DNA of 5,975 nt from Panacagrimonas sp041635265 (GCA_041635265.1 JBFJJV010000166.1:1-5975); one strand, 5' to 3'; numbered from the stretch's first letter, positions 1 to 5,782 are shown. Made by a program: numbers and translations. Notes: generated by a model not told the origin, from the sequence alone.

Positions 1-264
1 AACATGACCTGACGCTGCAACCGCGAGATCGGCCAGAAACCAGTGCGCCCGATTTTTCGACAGGATGCCGATTCGCGTGCCTTTGGTAGCAAACTCGGAC
101 TCCATCCACGCAGCGATCGCCTGGGACTCGTCCCGCGCCTGCTTCCAGGTCCATTGCTGCCGCAATTCACCCTCTCGTTCCCTGAGCCAGACACGGTCAG
201 GACAGGAGTCCGCCCAGTGCCGAACAAGGCTGACCGTGGTGTTGAGTTCTGCTGGAAGCTGCAT
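1..264 (-). CDS. AMP-forming acyl-CoA synthetase (long-chain fatty acid-CoA ligase type), N-terminal part, cut by window edge
   Basis: Reading the minus strand from ATG at 264 gives 88 open codons to base 1 with no stop, so this is the 5' end of a gene continuing beyond the window. The protein begins MQLPAELNTTVSLVRHWADS and continues with CPDRVWLRE, a Trp-rich stretch near residue 40 (WTWKQARDE), and GTRIGILSKNRAHWFLADLA near residues 63-82. This order (an N-terminal segment around 'hPDRvwL', then 'G.RvailS.NR..W..adlA') is typical of ANL-superfamily acyl-CoA synthetases that activate fatty acids with ATP and CoA. The catalytic P-loop and adenylate-forming motifs lie outside the window, so substrate chain length cannot be judged. 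AGGAG (272-276) sits 7 bases before the ATG and supports the start. It lies 28 bases after the carrier gene on the same strand and is probably co-transcribed with it. Confidence 0.8.
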   Translation of the reverse strand, partial: MQLPAELNTTVSLVRHWADSCPDRVWLREREGELRQQWTWKQARDESQAIAAWMESEFATKGTRIGILSKNRAHWFLADLAVAASGHV

Positions 265-271
265 TCTCGTG

Positions 272-276
272 CTCCT
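272..276 (-). promoter_or_regulatory. Ribosome binding site of the acyl-CoA synthetase gene
   Basis: On the minus strand AGGAG lies 7 bases upstream of ATG at 264. It fixes the start of a gene that is otherwise seen only in part, and lies in the 28-base gap after the carrier stop codon. Confidence 0.65.
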
Positions 277-292
277 GATCTGTTGTTAGTGC

Positions 293-1684
293 TCACGCTA
301 TCAAATAAAAGCAGACCAGACTCACCACGACTGCCACGATCACGTTGAGAACGACGCCTTCTCGCGCCATCTGCTGAATCGACACGCGCTGGGTCGCATA
401 GATGATGGCGTTGGGCGCCGTCGCCACCGGCAGCATAAAGGCACACGAAGCGGTCACCGCTGCCGGCACCATCAGCAGTTCTGGTGGCAGCTTGGCGCTC
501 AGCGCAGCCGCCGCCAGTACCGGCATCAACAAGGTGGCGGTCGCGGTGTTCGACGTCAACTCGGTCAGAAAGCTGACAGCCAGGCATAGGCTGAGCAGCG
601 TCAGCAGCAAGGGAAATGTGGCCAGCCCACCCAGCCCGTTTCCAATCAAGTCAGACAGGCCGCTGGCACCAAAAGCTTTGGCGATGACAATGCCGCCCGC
701 GAATAACAGCAGCATGCCCCAGGGAATGGAGCCGGCGGATTCCCAATCCAGCAAGGCACCGCCCTTGCCGTTGGGCACCAGGAACATGCACACCACGGCC
801 AGCAGGGCGACGCTGGCGTCACTGGCATTGGCGATATGAAACCACTCCGACCAGCCGCCAAAGGGTTCCATGCGCGTGACCCACAGCACGACTGTGATGC
901 CGAAGACCCACAGCACGCGCCGCTCCTGCGCGCGCCATGGACCCAGTTCGGGCATGTTCACCTGCTGCACGTCGCGCAGGCCGCGCGTCAGCCACAGCGC
1001 CATGACCGGCAGCGTACAAATCACGATCGGCACACCGATGCTCATCCAGCGCAGAAATCCGAATTCCTCGCCAACGGTCTGCTCATAGATACCGGCGAAG
1101 ATCACATTCGGCGGTGTGCCGACCAGGGTCGCGGTCCCACCAATCGAGGCCGAATAGGCTACGCCCAGCAGCAGCGCTACTGCCAGCCTCGGGCGATTGA
1201 AATCCTGAAGAACCGCCAGCGCGATGGGCGTCAGCATCAGCGTGGTGGCGGAGTTGGAAATCCACATCGACAGCAGAGCCGAGGTGAGCATGAAAGCCAC
1301 CACCAGGCGCCACTCTGAAACTTGCTGCTGGGCGCCGCCGATCAGACGAATCATCATCACCGCGAATCGGCGATGAAGCCCGGAATGCTCGATGGCCTTG
1401 GACAACATGAAGGCACCCATCAGCAGCAAAATTACATTGGCGCCCAGCCCGGAAGCCGCCTCAGCCGCCGTCAGCACCCCAAACATGGGAAACAACACAA
1501 AGGGCAGCAGCGAGGTCACTGGAATCGGCAAAGCCTCGCTCACCCACCAGGTCGCGGTCAGCAGCGTAATCGCGGCGGTCCAGGAAATCGCCGCACTTTG
1601 CCCGGCATAGAGCAGCCCCAGACCCGTGGCCAGCGCCACGATGGGCGCGATGATCAATATTTGAGCGCGGCGGTTTACCGACAT
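293..1684 (-). CDS. DASS/SLC13-family sodium:anion (dicarboxylate-type) symporter
   Basis: An inner-membrane secondary carrier of 463 residues, the usual length for bacterial DASS (divalent anion:Na+ symporter) proteins. It is hydrophobic throughout, with roughly eleven or more candidate membrane segments. Visible family marks are the paired sodium/substrate motifs SNSATT (143-148) and TSNTAT (377-382), each followed by a Leu-Met-x-Pro helix start, and GGTATLVGTPPN (182-193). The segment ASCAFMLPVATAPNA (412-426) closely fits the Na:sulfate symporter family signature. Known members import C4-dicarboxylates, citrate, sulfate or related anions with Na+, and the substrate here cannot be fixed from sequence. 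The start at 1684 is supported by AAGGAAG (1693-1699) 8 bases upstream. The gene leads directly into the acyl-CoA synthetase gene, so import of a carboxylate linked to acyl-CoA metabolism is possible but unproven. A hairpin in the 5' leader may influence translation. Confidence 0.9.
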   Translation of the reverse strand: MSVNRRAQILIIAPIVALATGLGLLYAGQSAAISWTAAITLLTATWWVSEALPIPVTSLLPFVLFPMFGVLTAAEAASGLGANVILLLMGAFMLSKAIEHSGLHRRFAVMMIRLIGGAQQQVSEWRLVVAFMLTSALLSMWISNSATTLMLTPIALAVLQDFNRPRLAVALLLGVAYSASIGGTATLVGTPPNVIFAGIYEQTVGEEFGFLRWMSIGVPIVICTLPVMALWLTRGLRDVQQVNMPELGPWRAQERRVLWVFGITVVLWVTRMEPFGGWSEWFHIANASDASVALLAVVCMFLVPNGKGGALLDWESAGSIPWGMLLLFAGGIVIAKAFGASGLSDLIGNGLGGLATFPLLLTLLSLCLAVSFLTELTSNTATATLLMPVLAAAALSAKLPPELLMVPAAVTASCAFMLPVATAPNAIIYATQRVSIQQMAREGVVLNVIVAVVVSLVCFYLIA

Positions 1685-1702
1685 AGGCGCTGCTTCCTTT
1701 TT

Positions 1703-1725
1703 TTTGCCTAGGGACGAGAGGCAAA
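1703..1725 (-). promoter_or_regulatory. Hairpin in the leader just upstream of the carrier's ribosome binding site
   Basis: TTTGCCT (1703-1709) and AGGCAAA (1719-1725) form a perfect 7-bp stem around a 9-base loop. On the minus strand the stem ends 3 bases before the AAGGAAG Shine-Dalgarno of the carrier gene and is followed by an A-run, not a T-run. It is therefore not an intrinsic terminator for carrier transcription. It could affect ribosome access, but no known riboswitch class is recognised. Confidence 0.4.
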
Positions 1726-1867
1726 GATTACTTCATCGCAGGAGGAAGTCCGGGATCGAGCTCCACATAAAAGTGTCCGGATCCCAGGCACATTTCGGAT
1801 GCACTGACCGAGAATCAAGATGAGTGATCCTATGCCCCAGCAGTTGGGCAGACCAACTATGGCCTGT

Positions 1868-2672
1868 TTATTTCAAGGGCTTTGCGCTAATCGGTGGTCG
1901 CGTGGGCGCCTTGTGGATTGGAGAGTCAGGGTCGAACTGACCTCTTTCGAGAACAAGAGGATCACACATGGCGGCATAGACGTCAGTCGCTGTTTTAGCC
2001 GGATCAAGCATTGCGCGATAAATCGCCATATTGCGCTGGTGCAAAAACTTTCTCCGCACCGCTTCGCGAAAAAAATCATCCCAGTTCATCTGACTTGCCT
2101 TGATATCTGTATCTCCCCTTTCGAGAATTTTTAGCAGTCTGGGAAACGGCAGTGAGTCGACTCGGCAGTTTCTATACTTCAGCGGAGGCCGATCCAGACG
2201 GTCCAGCAAGCGGTTTCCAGACTCACGGCTGAAATCAACATTCTTGAGCACTGGTTCATCGAGTAATCGGAACAAGGCCACCCAGCCTTCATCACGGAAT
2301 TCGACCTCTGAAAAACTGGCGGCTCCAGAAGCACGACGACTCGGAACCGGCGGCAGATTTCGGCCAAATGCATCGTGCATGACCCTGTCTTTAGCCCATT
2401 CCGCGAACCCCTCGTGAAATGCGACATGCGTTCGCTCCACCAGACCATGCGTTCCTCTCCGCAAATGTCCAAGCAGATAACTCGCCATCCGATTTTCCTT
2501 GACGCTGTGCTGGTAGGCCCAGATGTGCATCAGCTCGTGAATCATGGTGTCGACGTTGCGTCCAGCATCGTTTGCAGGATTGTCCCTTCTGCGAACCAGA
2601 TAGATCACATCGTTCAGGGGATTCGCGTAGGAAACGCGTCCCGAGCCTTTCACATGCGGGTGCTTTACTTTG
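1868..2672 (-). pseudogene. 3' fragment of an interrupted secreted zinc metalloprotease gene (catalytic HELMH part)
   Basis: This is the C-terminal part of a gene split by the transposon at 2673-5054. From the insertion junction the frame runs VKHPHVKGSGRVSYANPLND and on to TAA at 1868-1870. The longest ORF with a usable start begins at GTG 2653 (261 codons) but has no clear Shine-Dalgarno. An in-frame TAA in the transposon end (2678-2680) lies just upstream, so the start is probably an artefact of truncation. Counting from that GTG, HELMH (39-43) is the HExxH zinc motif with catalytic Glu40. HEGFAEW (80-86) gives Glu85 as a candidate third zinc ligand, a gluzincin-like arrangement. The remainder is charged and ends in a Pro-rich tail. 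No exact peptidase family is recognised. Without the signal peptide and N-terminal half, an exported active enzyme is unlikely. Confidence 0.75.
2665..2672. repeat. Target-site duplication, left copy (TTACTTTG)
   Basis: The 8 bases TTACTTTG directly abut the left inverted repeat and recur exactly at 5055-5062 next to the right one. Eight-base duplications are the usual size for IS1595-family insertions. The duplication falls in the coding sequence of the interrupted protease gene. Confidence 0.93.
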
Positions 2673-2699
2673 CGGAGTTATATACCTGACAAACCCAAG
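2673..2699. repeat. Left terminal inverted repeat of the IS1595-family element
   Basis: It begins CGGAGTTATATACCTGAC and ends in AACCCAAG. Against the reverse complement of 5028-5054 it matches at 23 of 27 positions, with mismatches only at positions 5, 14, 16 and 19. Both repeats share a TTATATAC core and an AACCCAAG inner block, probably the transposase binding and cleavage parts. Confidence 0.93.
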
Positions 2700-2714
2700 C
2701 TGATTTGGTGAAAT
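2686..2714 (+). promoter_or_regulatory. Candidate promoter of the transposase operon
   Basis: CTGACA (2686-2691, five of six to the sigma-70 -35 consensus) is separated by exactly 17 bases from TGAAAT (2709-2714, four of six to the -10 consensus). The -35 lies inside the left inverted repeat, a common arrangement that lets transposase binding damp its own expression. The predicted start point would leave a very short leader before GGAG at 2724, so this is a plausible but unproven call. Confidence 0.35.
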
Positions 2715-2733
2715 AGCGTCACTGGAGAACGCT

Positions 2734-3627
2734 ATGAACCTCACTGCCCCACATTTCACAGACGCGGACAAAGCTCGGGAATACCTTGAAGATTTGCGTT
2801 GGGCAGGCGGCGTTGCATGCCCGCATTGCGGCACGGTAGGCGAGCATTACCCGCTTCAGGGTAAGAGCCATCGTCCGGGCCTTTGGAAGTGCAAGGACTG
2901 CCGTAAGCAGTTCAGCGTTACGGTGGGAACTGTATTTGAGCGCAGCAAGATCAAGCTAAACCTATGGTTGATGGCTGTGTACCTGATGTGTTCCAGCAAG
3001 AAAGGCATCAGCGCCCACCAGATTCACCGGATGCTTGGAGTCACCTACAAGACCGCATGGTTCATGTGTCACCGCATTCGCGAAGCAATGACCAGCGACG
3101 GCGGCATCCTTGGCGGCAACGGCGGCCCGGTTGAGGTAGACGAAACCTACTGGGGCAACTCCAAGCCCAAGAGCAAGACGGCGCGCGGGTACGACCACAA
3201 GATGAAGATCATGTCGCTGGTCGAGCGCGACGGAACTAAGGTTTCGATCCACATGCCTAAGGTGACAGCGGCAACGGTGCGCCCGATCCTTAAGGCAAAG
3301 ATTGCCGAGCAAGCCCGTTTGATGACGGACGAGGCTGCGGTCTACACGAAGGTCGGTCGCGAGTTTGCGGAGCATGGCGTAGTTCGCCACGGAGCCAAAG
3401 AATATGCGCGAGGCGATGTGACCACGAACACGGTTGAGAGCAGCTTCGCGCTTCTAAAGCGTGGGCTCTACGGCACTTTTCATCATGTTGGGGAGGCTCA
3501 CTTGCAGAGGTATGCTTGTGAGTTCGACTTCCGCTGGAATCAGCGTAAAGTCACTGACGCGGAACGCGCGGGGGCGCTTCTTGGTCAAATTGGCGGGAAG
3601 CGGTTGATGTACCGGGACTCTGTGTGA
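2734..3627 (+). CDS. ISXO2-like / IS1595-family DDE transposase
   Basis: A 297-residue transposase that cuts and joins the element ends. An N-terminal zinc ribbon is formed by Cys29-x2-Cys32 and Cys53-x2-Cys56 (ACPHCG and WKCKDCRKQF), as in the Zn_Tnp_IS1595 domain. A helix-turn-helix-like region follows (about 77-117, with KKGISAHQIHRMLGVTYKTA). The catalytic core shows Asp136 in VDETYWG, Asp199 in LMTDEA and Glu235 in TNTVESSFALLKRG, the family's DDE triad. GLYGTFHHVGEAHLQRYACE near the end is also characteristic of ISXO2-like proteins. Length and motifs look complete, so the enzyme could be active. GGAG (2724-2727) is 6 bases before the ATG. Its TGA (3625-3627) overlaps the GTG start of the next gene by GTGA, implying translational coupling with the passenger genes. 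Confidence 0.95.
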   Translation: MNLTAPHFTDADKAREYLEDLRWAGGVACPHCGTVGEHYPLQGKSHRPGLWKCKDCRKQFSVTVGTVFERSKIKLNLWLMAVYLMCSSKKGISAHQIHRMLGVTYKTAWFMCHRIREAMTSDGGILGGNGGPVEVDETYWGNSKPKSKTARGYDHKMKIMSLVERDGTKVSIHMPKVTAATVRPILKAKIAEQARLMTDEAAVYTKVGREFAEHGVVRHGAKEYARGDVTTNTVESSFALLKRGLYGTFHHVGEAHLQRYACEFDFRWNQRKVTDAERAGALLGQIGGKRLMYRDSV

Positions 3628-4322
3628 GCAATATGGCCGACTACGAATTCAAAATTGGTGCGTACAACCCGAAGACGATTCCTATGGCTCGTCTCGCAGA
3701 GTACATGGCCGCACTCGCTGACCTGATTGGCGAGAAGGATCGCGTGCATTTCGAGAAGCTCAAAGCTGGAAGCACGATCCTAGCTATTAGAGTCCAGCCA
3801 GAAGCTCGCGTGCGGTCGCGCAGAAGGATTCAGGAGGCTAGATCGGCTGAAAAAGATCATCCAACCTATAAACCTTTTCACCGAATTAACTCGATGCTCA
3901 GAGATGACGGAGCGGAAGGAAAAATTTATTCGGGTAGCGCGGACATAATCAAATTTCCAGGGGTGAAGCAACCGCTTCCTCAAGTGGTTGGTCCCTTCAA
4001 CAAGCACACTGAGTTAGATGGCGTACTTGTTCGGATTGGTGGAAAAGATAAGATAGCTCACGCTTTGATCGAAGATGCAGACGGCGTTATTTGGAGCTGC
4101 GAAGTAGACAGAGATATGGCCAGAAGGCTCGCACCATATTTATTTGGCCAACCTCTTCGGCTAACTGGAGAAGGTCGCTGGCTACGGAACATCGAAGCGC
4201 GCTGGGAACTTGTCAAATTTCGCCCTTCGGAGTTCACGCCTCTCAAGCGCGAAACTCTCGGAGACTCGATTGCAGCCATTAGAAAGCTTGGAATCAAAGC
4301 AAATTTTGCACTTCAAGGCTGA
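3624..4322 (+). CDS. Transposon passenger protein of unknown function (232 aa), upstream partner of the PIN-domain gene
   Basis: I do not recognise a named family. The protein is soluble, with no signal peptide or membrane segment. Its N-terminus (ADYEFKIGAYNPKTIPMARL, 5-24) leads into a predicted helix (21-36) and a basic segment (61-73, with RVRSRRR). The C-terminal half (129-200) alternates short strands and charged turns (ELDGVLVRIGGKDKIAHALI, GVIWSCEVD, LFGQPLRLTGEGRWLR), which suggests a small beta-rich domain. The GTG at 3624 overlaps the transposase TGA. ATG at 3633 is an alternative three codons in. Neither has a strong Shine-Dalgarno, so coupling to transposase translation is likely. 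Its TGA overlaps the PIN-gene ATG by one base (TGATG), implying linked dosage. It could be an antitoxin or partner of the PIN protein, but it is large for a classical VapB and this remains inference. Sampled GC is lower than in the transposase. Confidence 0.85.
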   Translation: MSNMADYEFKIGAYNPKTIPMARLAEYMAALADLIGEKDRVHFEKLKAGSTILAIRVQPEARVRSRRRIQEARSAEKDHPTYKPFHRINSMLRDDGAEGKIYSGSADIIKFPGVKQPLPQVVGPFNKHTELDGVLVRIGGKDKIAHALIEDADGVIWSCEVDRDMARRLAPYLFGQPLRLTGEGRWLRNIEARWELVKFRPSEFTPLKRETLGDSIAAIRKLGIKANFALQG

Positions 4323-4873
4323 TGGTTATATTCGACGCGACATTTCTGCTTTTGCTCGTTGATCCAGAAGCAACGCCACCGTTAGAACCGGGGACAAAAA
4401 AGCCCGTAAGCCAAGCAAGAGAAAGAATCGAGTATCTGATCTCCGAACTTCAAAAATCTGGTGAACGCATCGGTGTACCAACTCCCGCGCTGGCGGAGGC
4501 TCTAGTCGCATCTGAGGGTTCAACAGCGGATCTGATGGGTGAGATCGCATCAGGGTACAAATTGAAGACCATTGCCTTTGATGAATTAGCCGCGATTGAA
4601 GTCGCAATGATGCCGGGGAAAATTTCGTCAAAGAAAGGCAAGCCGAGTGACGCAACTAAGGCACGAGTCAAATACGATAACCAAATAATTGCGATTGCTA
4701 AGGTCGCTGGCGCGGACACGATCTATAGCGACGATAAAGGCTTGGCAAAGAAAGCTCACAATCTGGATATTAGGACGATCAGTGTTGATCAGCTTCCGTT
4801 ACCACCAGTTGACCCCCAAAAAGAACTGACGTTCGATGAACTCAGAAACGAGGAAGATGATGGGGAAAACTGA
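4322..4873 (+). CDS. PIN-domain ribonuclease-like protein (VapC-like), transposon passenger
   Basis: A 183-residue PIN-fold protein. PIN domains are Mg2+/Mn2+-dependent nucleases that mostly cut RNA, and they form the toxins of VapBC systems. The acidic active-site set is visible in order: Asp5 (VIFDATFLLLL, strand 1), Glu59 (TPALAEALV), Asp119 (KYDNQIIAIAK) and Asp137 or Asp138 (IYSDDKGLAKKA), followed by the usual 'ldirTisvdql' strand. A longer insert (about 64-116) and an acidic C-terminal tail (FDELRNEEDDGEN) make it longer than the roughly 130 residues of typical VapC. The start ATG overlaps the preceding stop by one base, with AAGG about 5 bases upstream. Its 3' end overlaps the next small gene by 14 bases. 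The context suggests a toxin or cargo nuclease maintained by the transposon. Target and toxicity are not known. Confidence 0.85.
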   Translation: MVIFDATFLLLLVDPEATPPLEPGTKKPVSQARERIEYLISELQKSGERIGVPTPALAEALVASEGSTADLMGEIASGYKLKTIAFDELAAIEVAMMPGKISSKKGKPSDATKARVKYDNQIIAIAKVAGADTIYSDDKGLAKKAHNLDIRTISVDQLPLPPVDPQKELTFDELRNEEDDGEN

Positions 4874-4997
4874 TTCAGGGGCCGACGAAGCAGTTCGCGA
4901 ACGAGCTGATGATGTGCTCCGCCGCATGCTGAGTACGCCGCCCGATCCAAAAAAGGATCAGGTCAAGAAGCCGCGCAAAAAGAAGCCCGCCAAGTAG
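4860..4997 (+). CDS. Small highly charged protein (45 aa), last gene of the passenger module
   Basis: A short reading frame of 45 codons plus TAG, overlapping the end of the PIN gene by 14 bases. It starts MGKTDSGADEAVRERADDVL, has a short amphipathic helix through RRMLSTPPDPKK, and ends in a strongly basic tail (KKPRKKKPAK). GAGG (4850-4853) and AGGAAG (4851-4856) lie just upstream. ATG at 4857 is an alternative in-frame start, but 4860 has the better spacing. The acidic-helix, Met-Leu-x-Thr-Pro-Pro, basic-tail layout does not look random, and the position at the end of an overlapping series supports it being translated. It might be a regulator or antitoxin-like partner of the PIN protein, or a nucleic-acid-binding peptide. 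No family name can be assigned. Its stop codon lies at a GC-rich hairpin. Confidence 0.7.
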   Translation: MGKTDSGADEAVRERADDVLRRMLSTPPDPKKDQVKKPRKKKPAK

Positions 4998-5004
4998 CGG
5001 GCTT
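4977..5004 (-). terminator. Stem-loop at the end of the passenger operon, with a T-run in the minus direction
   Basis: AAGCCCGC (4983-4990) and GCGGGCTT (4997-5004) form a perfect 8-bp stem with a 6-base loop. On the minus strand the stem is followed by CTTTTTG (4982-4976), giving a good intrinsic terminator for transcripts entering from the interrupted protease gene. In the plus direction the stem is followed only by ATTCATG, so termination of the transposon operon there would be weak or Rho-assisted. The hairpin overlaps the last codons and stop of the 45-aa gene. Confidence 0.6.
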
Positions 5005-5027
5005 ATTCATGCACTGAACCTTTCGGA

Positions 5028-5054
5028 CTTGGGTTCGTTATGTATATAAGTCCG
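5028..5054. repeat. Right terminal inverted repeat of the IS1595-family element
   Basis: Its reverse complement starts CGGACTTATATAC and ends in AACCCAAG, matching the left repeat at 23 of 27 positions. Read from the interrupted host gene on the minus strand, it supplies the codons T-D-L-Y-T and an in-frame TAA (5038-5040) that truncates the host protein. Confidence 0.93.
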
Positions 5055-5661
5055 TTACTTTGACCCGTTTGTTAAAGCCGAGGCCGCTGCCGTAGCTCGC
5101 CATATGGGCGATGACCCGCCGATACAGCACCCAGATTTCGGCATGGCCACGCGGCTCGGCGGCGCCGGTGTCGCCCTGTCCATTCTCCCGAAATCGAATT
5201 GAAATCTGGTTCTGAATGACCGGAAGCTTCTGGTCCGTATTGGCGGCCCAGACGATGTAATTTCTTGACCGACTGCCCGCTATCTGGTCGGTCGAGTTTT
5301 CGTGAAATATTGACAGTTCATCACTGTCGAAACGCACGAGAATACGAAATTCTCGTTTTGCACACTTCTTTGTTTTCACCAGCGTGAATCGGCCCTGACT
5401 GTCAGTGCGGCTCGTCACCCAGTTTGTCCAATCGACGCCTTTACCTTGCAAGCGGATCTCGACGTTTGCGAGATTCGACCGGTTGCGCGCCAGTAAAGTA
5501 CGCATGAAGTCCTGATGCTCGACCTGCAACTGTCCTTCGAAGTGATAAGCGCATTGATTAGCTAGTGCGGATTCAGAAAGTAATAGGCTGGCTGTCAGAA
5601 ATCCCAGCGCACTGAATAGGTATTCGCGCCATTTCCTCAGAAACCCAATTTGATTGCTCAT
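5038..5661 (-). pseudogene. 5' fragment of the interrupted metalloprotease gene (signal peptide and N-terminal beta-rich region)
   Basis: This is the N-terminal part of the split gene, stopped by a TAA inside the right transposon end. I prefer ATG 5661. It gives a clean Sec signal peptide, with basic residues (FLRKWRE), a hydrophobic core (about 15-28) and ALA at 32-34 before NQ. AAGGGG lies 9 bases upstream. ATG 5733 would add 24 hydrophilic residues before the signal. After cleavage, VEIRLQGKGVDWTNW...TDSQGRFTL (about 67-93) resembles the beta-sandwich carboxypeptidase-regulatory/transthyretin-like pattern 'v.i.l.g......tdsqGrFtl'. That match is by eye only. C37 and C100 could form a disulfide. 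The host-encoded part ends ...GFNKRVKV, followed by five residues containing transposon sequence. The shortened protein could still be exported, but it lacks the zinc site. Excising the transposon rejoins it in frame with the HELMH fragment. Confidence 0.75.
5055..5062. repeat. Target-site duplication, right copy (TTACTTTG)
   Basis: An exact copy of 2665-2672, directly adjoining the right inverted repeat. On the minus strand it reads CAAAGTAA and lies within the Val-Lys-Val codons of the protease gene. Confidence 0.93.
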
Positions 5662-5782
5662 CAGCCATTTCCCCTTCCCGAGTTCACCGCTGCGAGTGTA
5701 TCGGTCCGACTTCGTCGCGCGGCCGGACGACATTCATTGGACCTTGCAGGAGTGAACTGCATCACCTTCTAATCAGAAAAAA

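Larger units (their letters stand above)
2673..5054 (+). mobile_element. IS1595-family transposon with three passenger genes (2382 bp)
   Basis: The element is bounded by 27-bp imperfect terminal inverted repeats (23 of 27 positions agree) that start CGGAGTTATATAC on the left and CGGACTTATATAC on the right, read inwards. It is flanked by a perfect 8-bp duplication TTACTTTG. It carries a complete ISXO2/IS1595-type transposase followed by three overlapping passenger genes: an unknown protein, a PIN-domain nuclease and a small charged protein. IS1595 members with passenger genes are known, and this element is larger than a transposase-only IS. The intact transposase, the exact duplication and a host frame still restorable without a frameshift all point to a recent insertion. 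Which named IS it belongs to cannot be decided without a database. Confidence 0.93.

Noticed and set aside
43..348. Plus-strand open frame of 101 codons
   Set aside because: It is antisense to the acyl-CoA synthetase start and carrier end, which have clear family motifs and a Shine-Dalgarno. Its own product has no recognisable pattern.
402..1711. Several plus-strand open frames over the carrier gene
   Set aside because: They are shadows of a high-GC membrane-protein gene. Their products are rich in His, Gln, Arg or Ala with no domain, while the minus frame gives a full SLC13 protein.
1752..1785. GGGATC/GATCCC inverted pair in the intergenic region
   Set aside because: It is a six-base match across a 22-base loop with no T-run, and is compatible with chance.
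1833..1857. Short hairpins near the end of the 3' protease fragment (TGCCC/GGGCA and GTTGG/CCAAC)
   Set aside because: The stems are five base pairs, mutually exclusive and lack a T-run in either direction, so they are not supported as a terminator.
1820..2689. Plus-strand open frames over the 3' protease fragment
   Set aside because: They overlap the HELMH frame, which is continuous with the upstream host fragment once the transposon is removed. No motifs or convincing ribosome sites were seen.
2962..3390. Minus-strand open frame of 142 codons inside the transposase
   Set aside because: It is antisense to the catalytic core of a clearly real transposase and has no recognisable motif.
5661..5733. 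Upstream start at 5733 for the 5' protease fragment
   Set aside because: It adds 24 hydrophilic residues before an otherwise normal signal peptide. The start at 5661 has a better Shine-Dalgarno and a typical signal layout.
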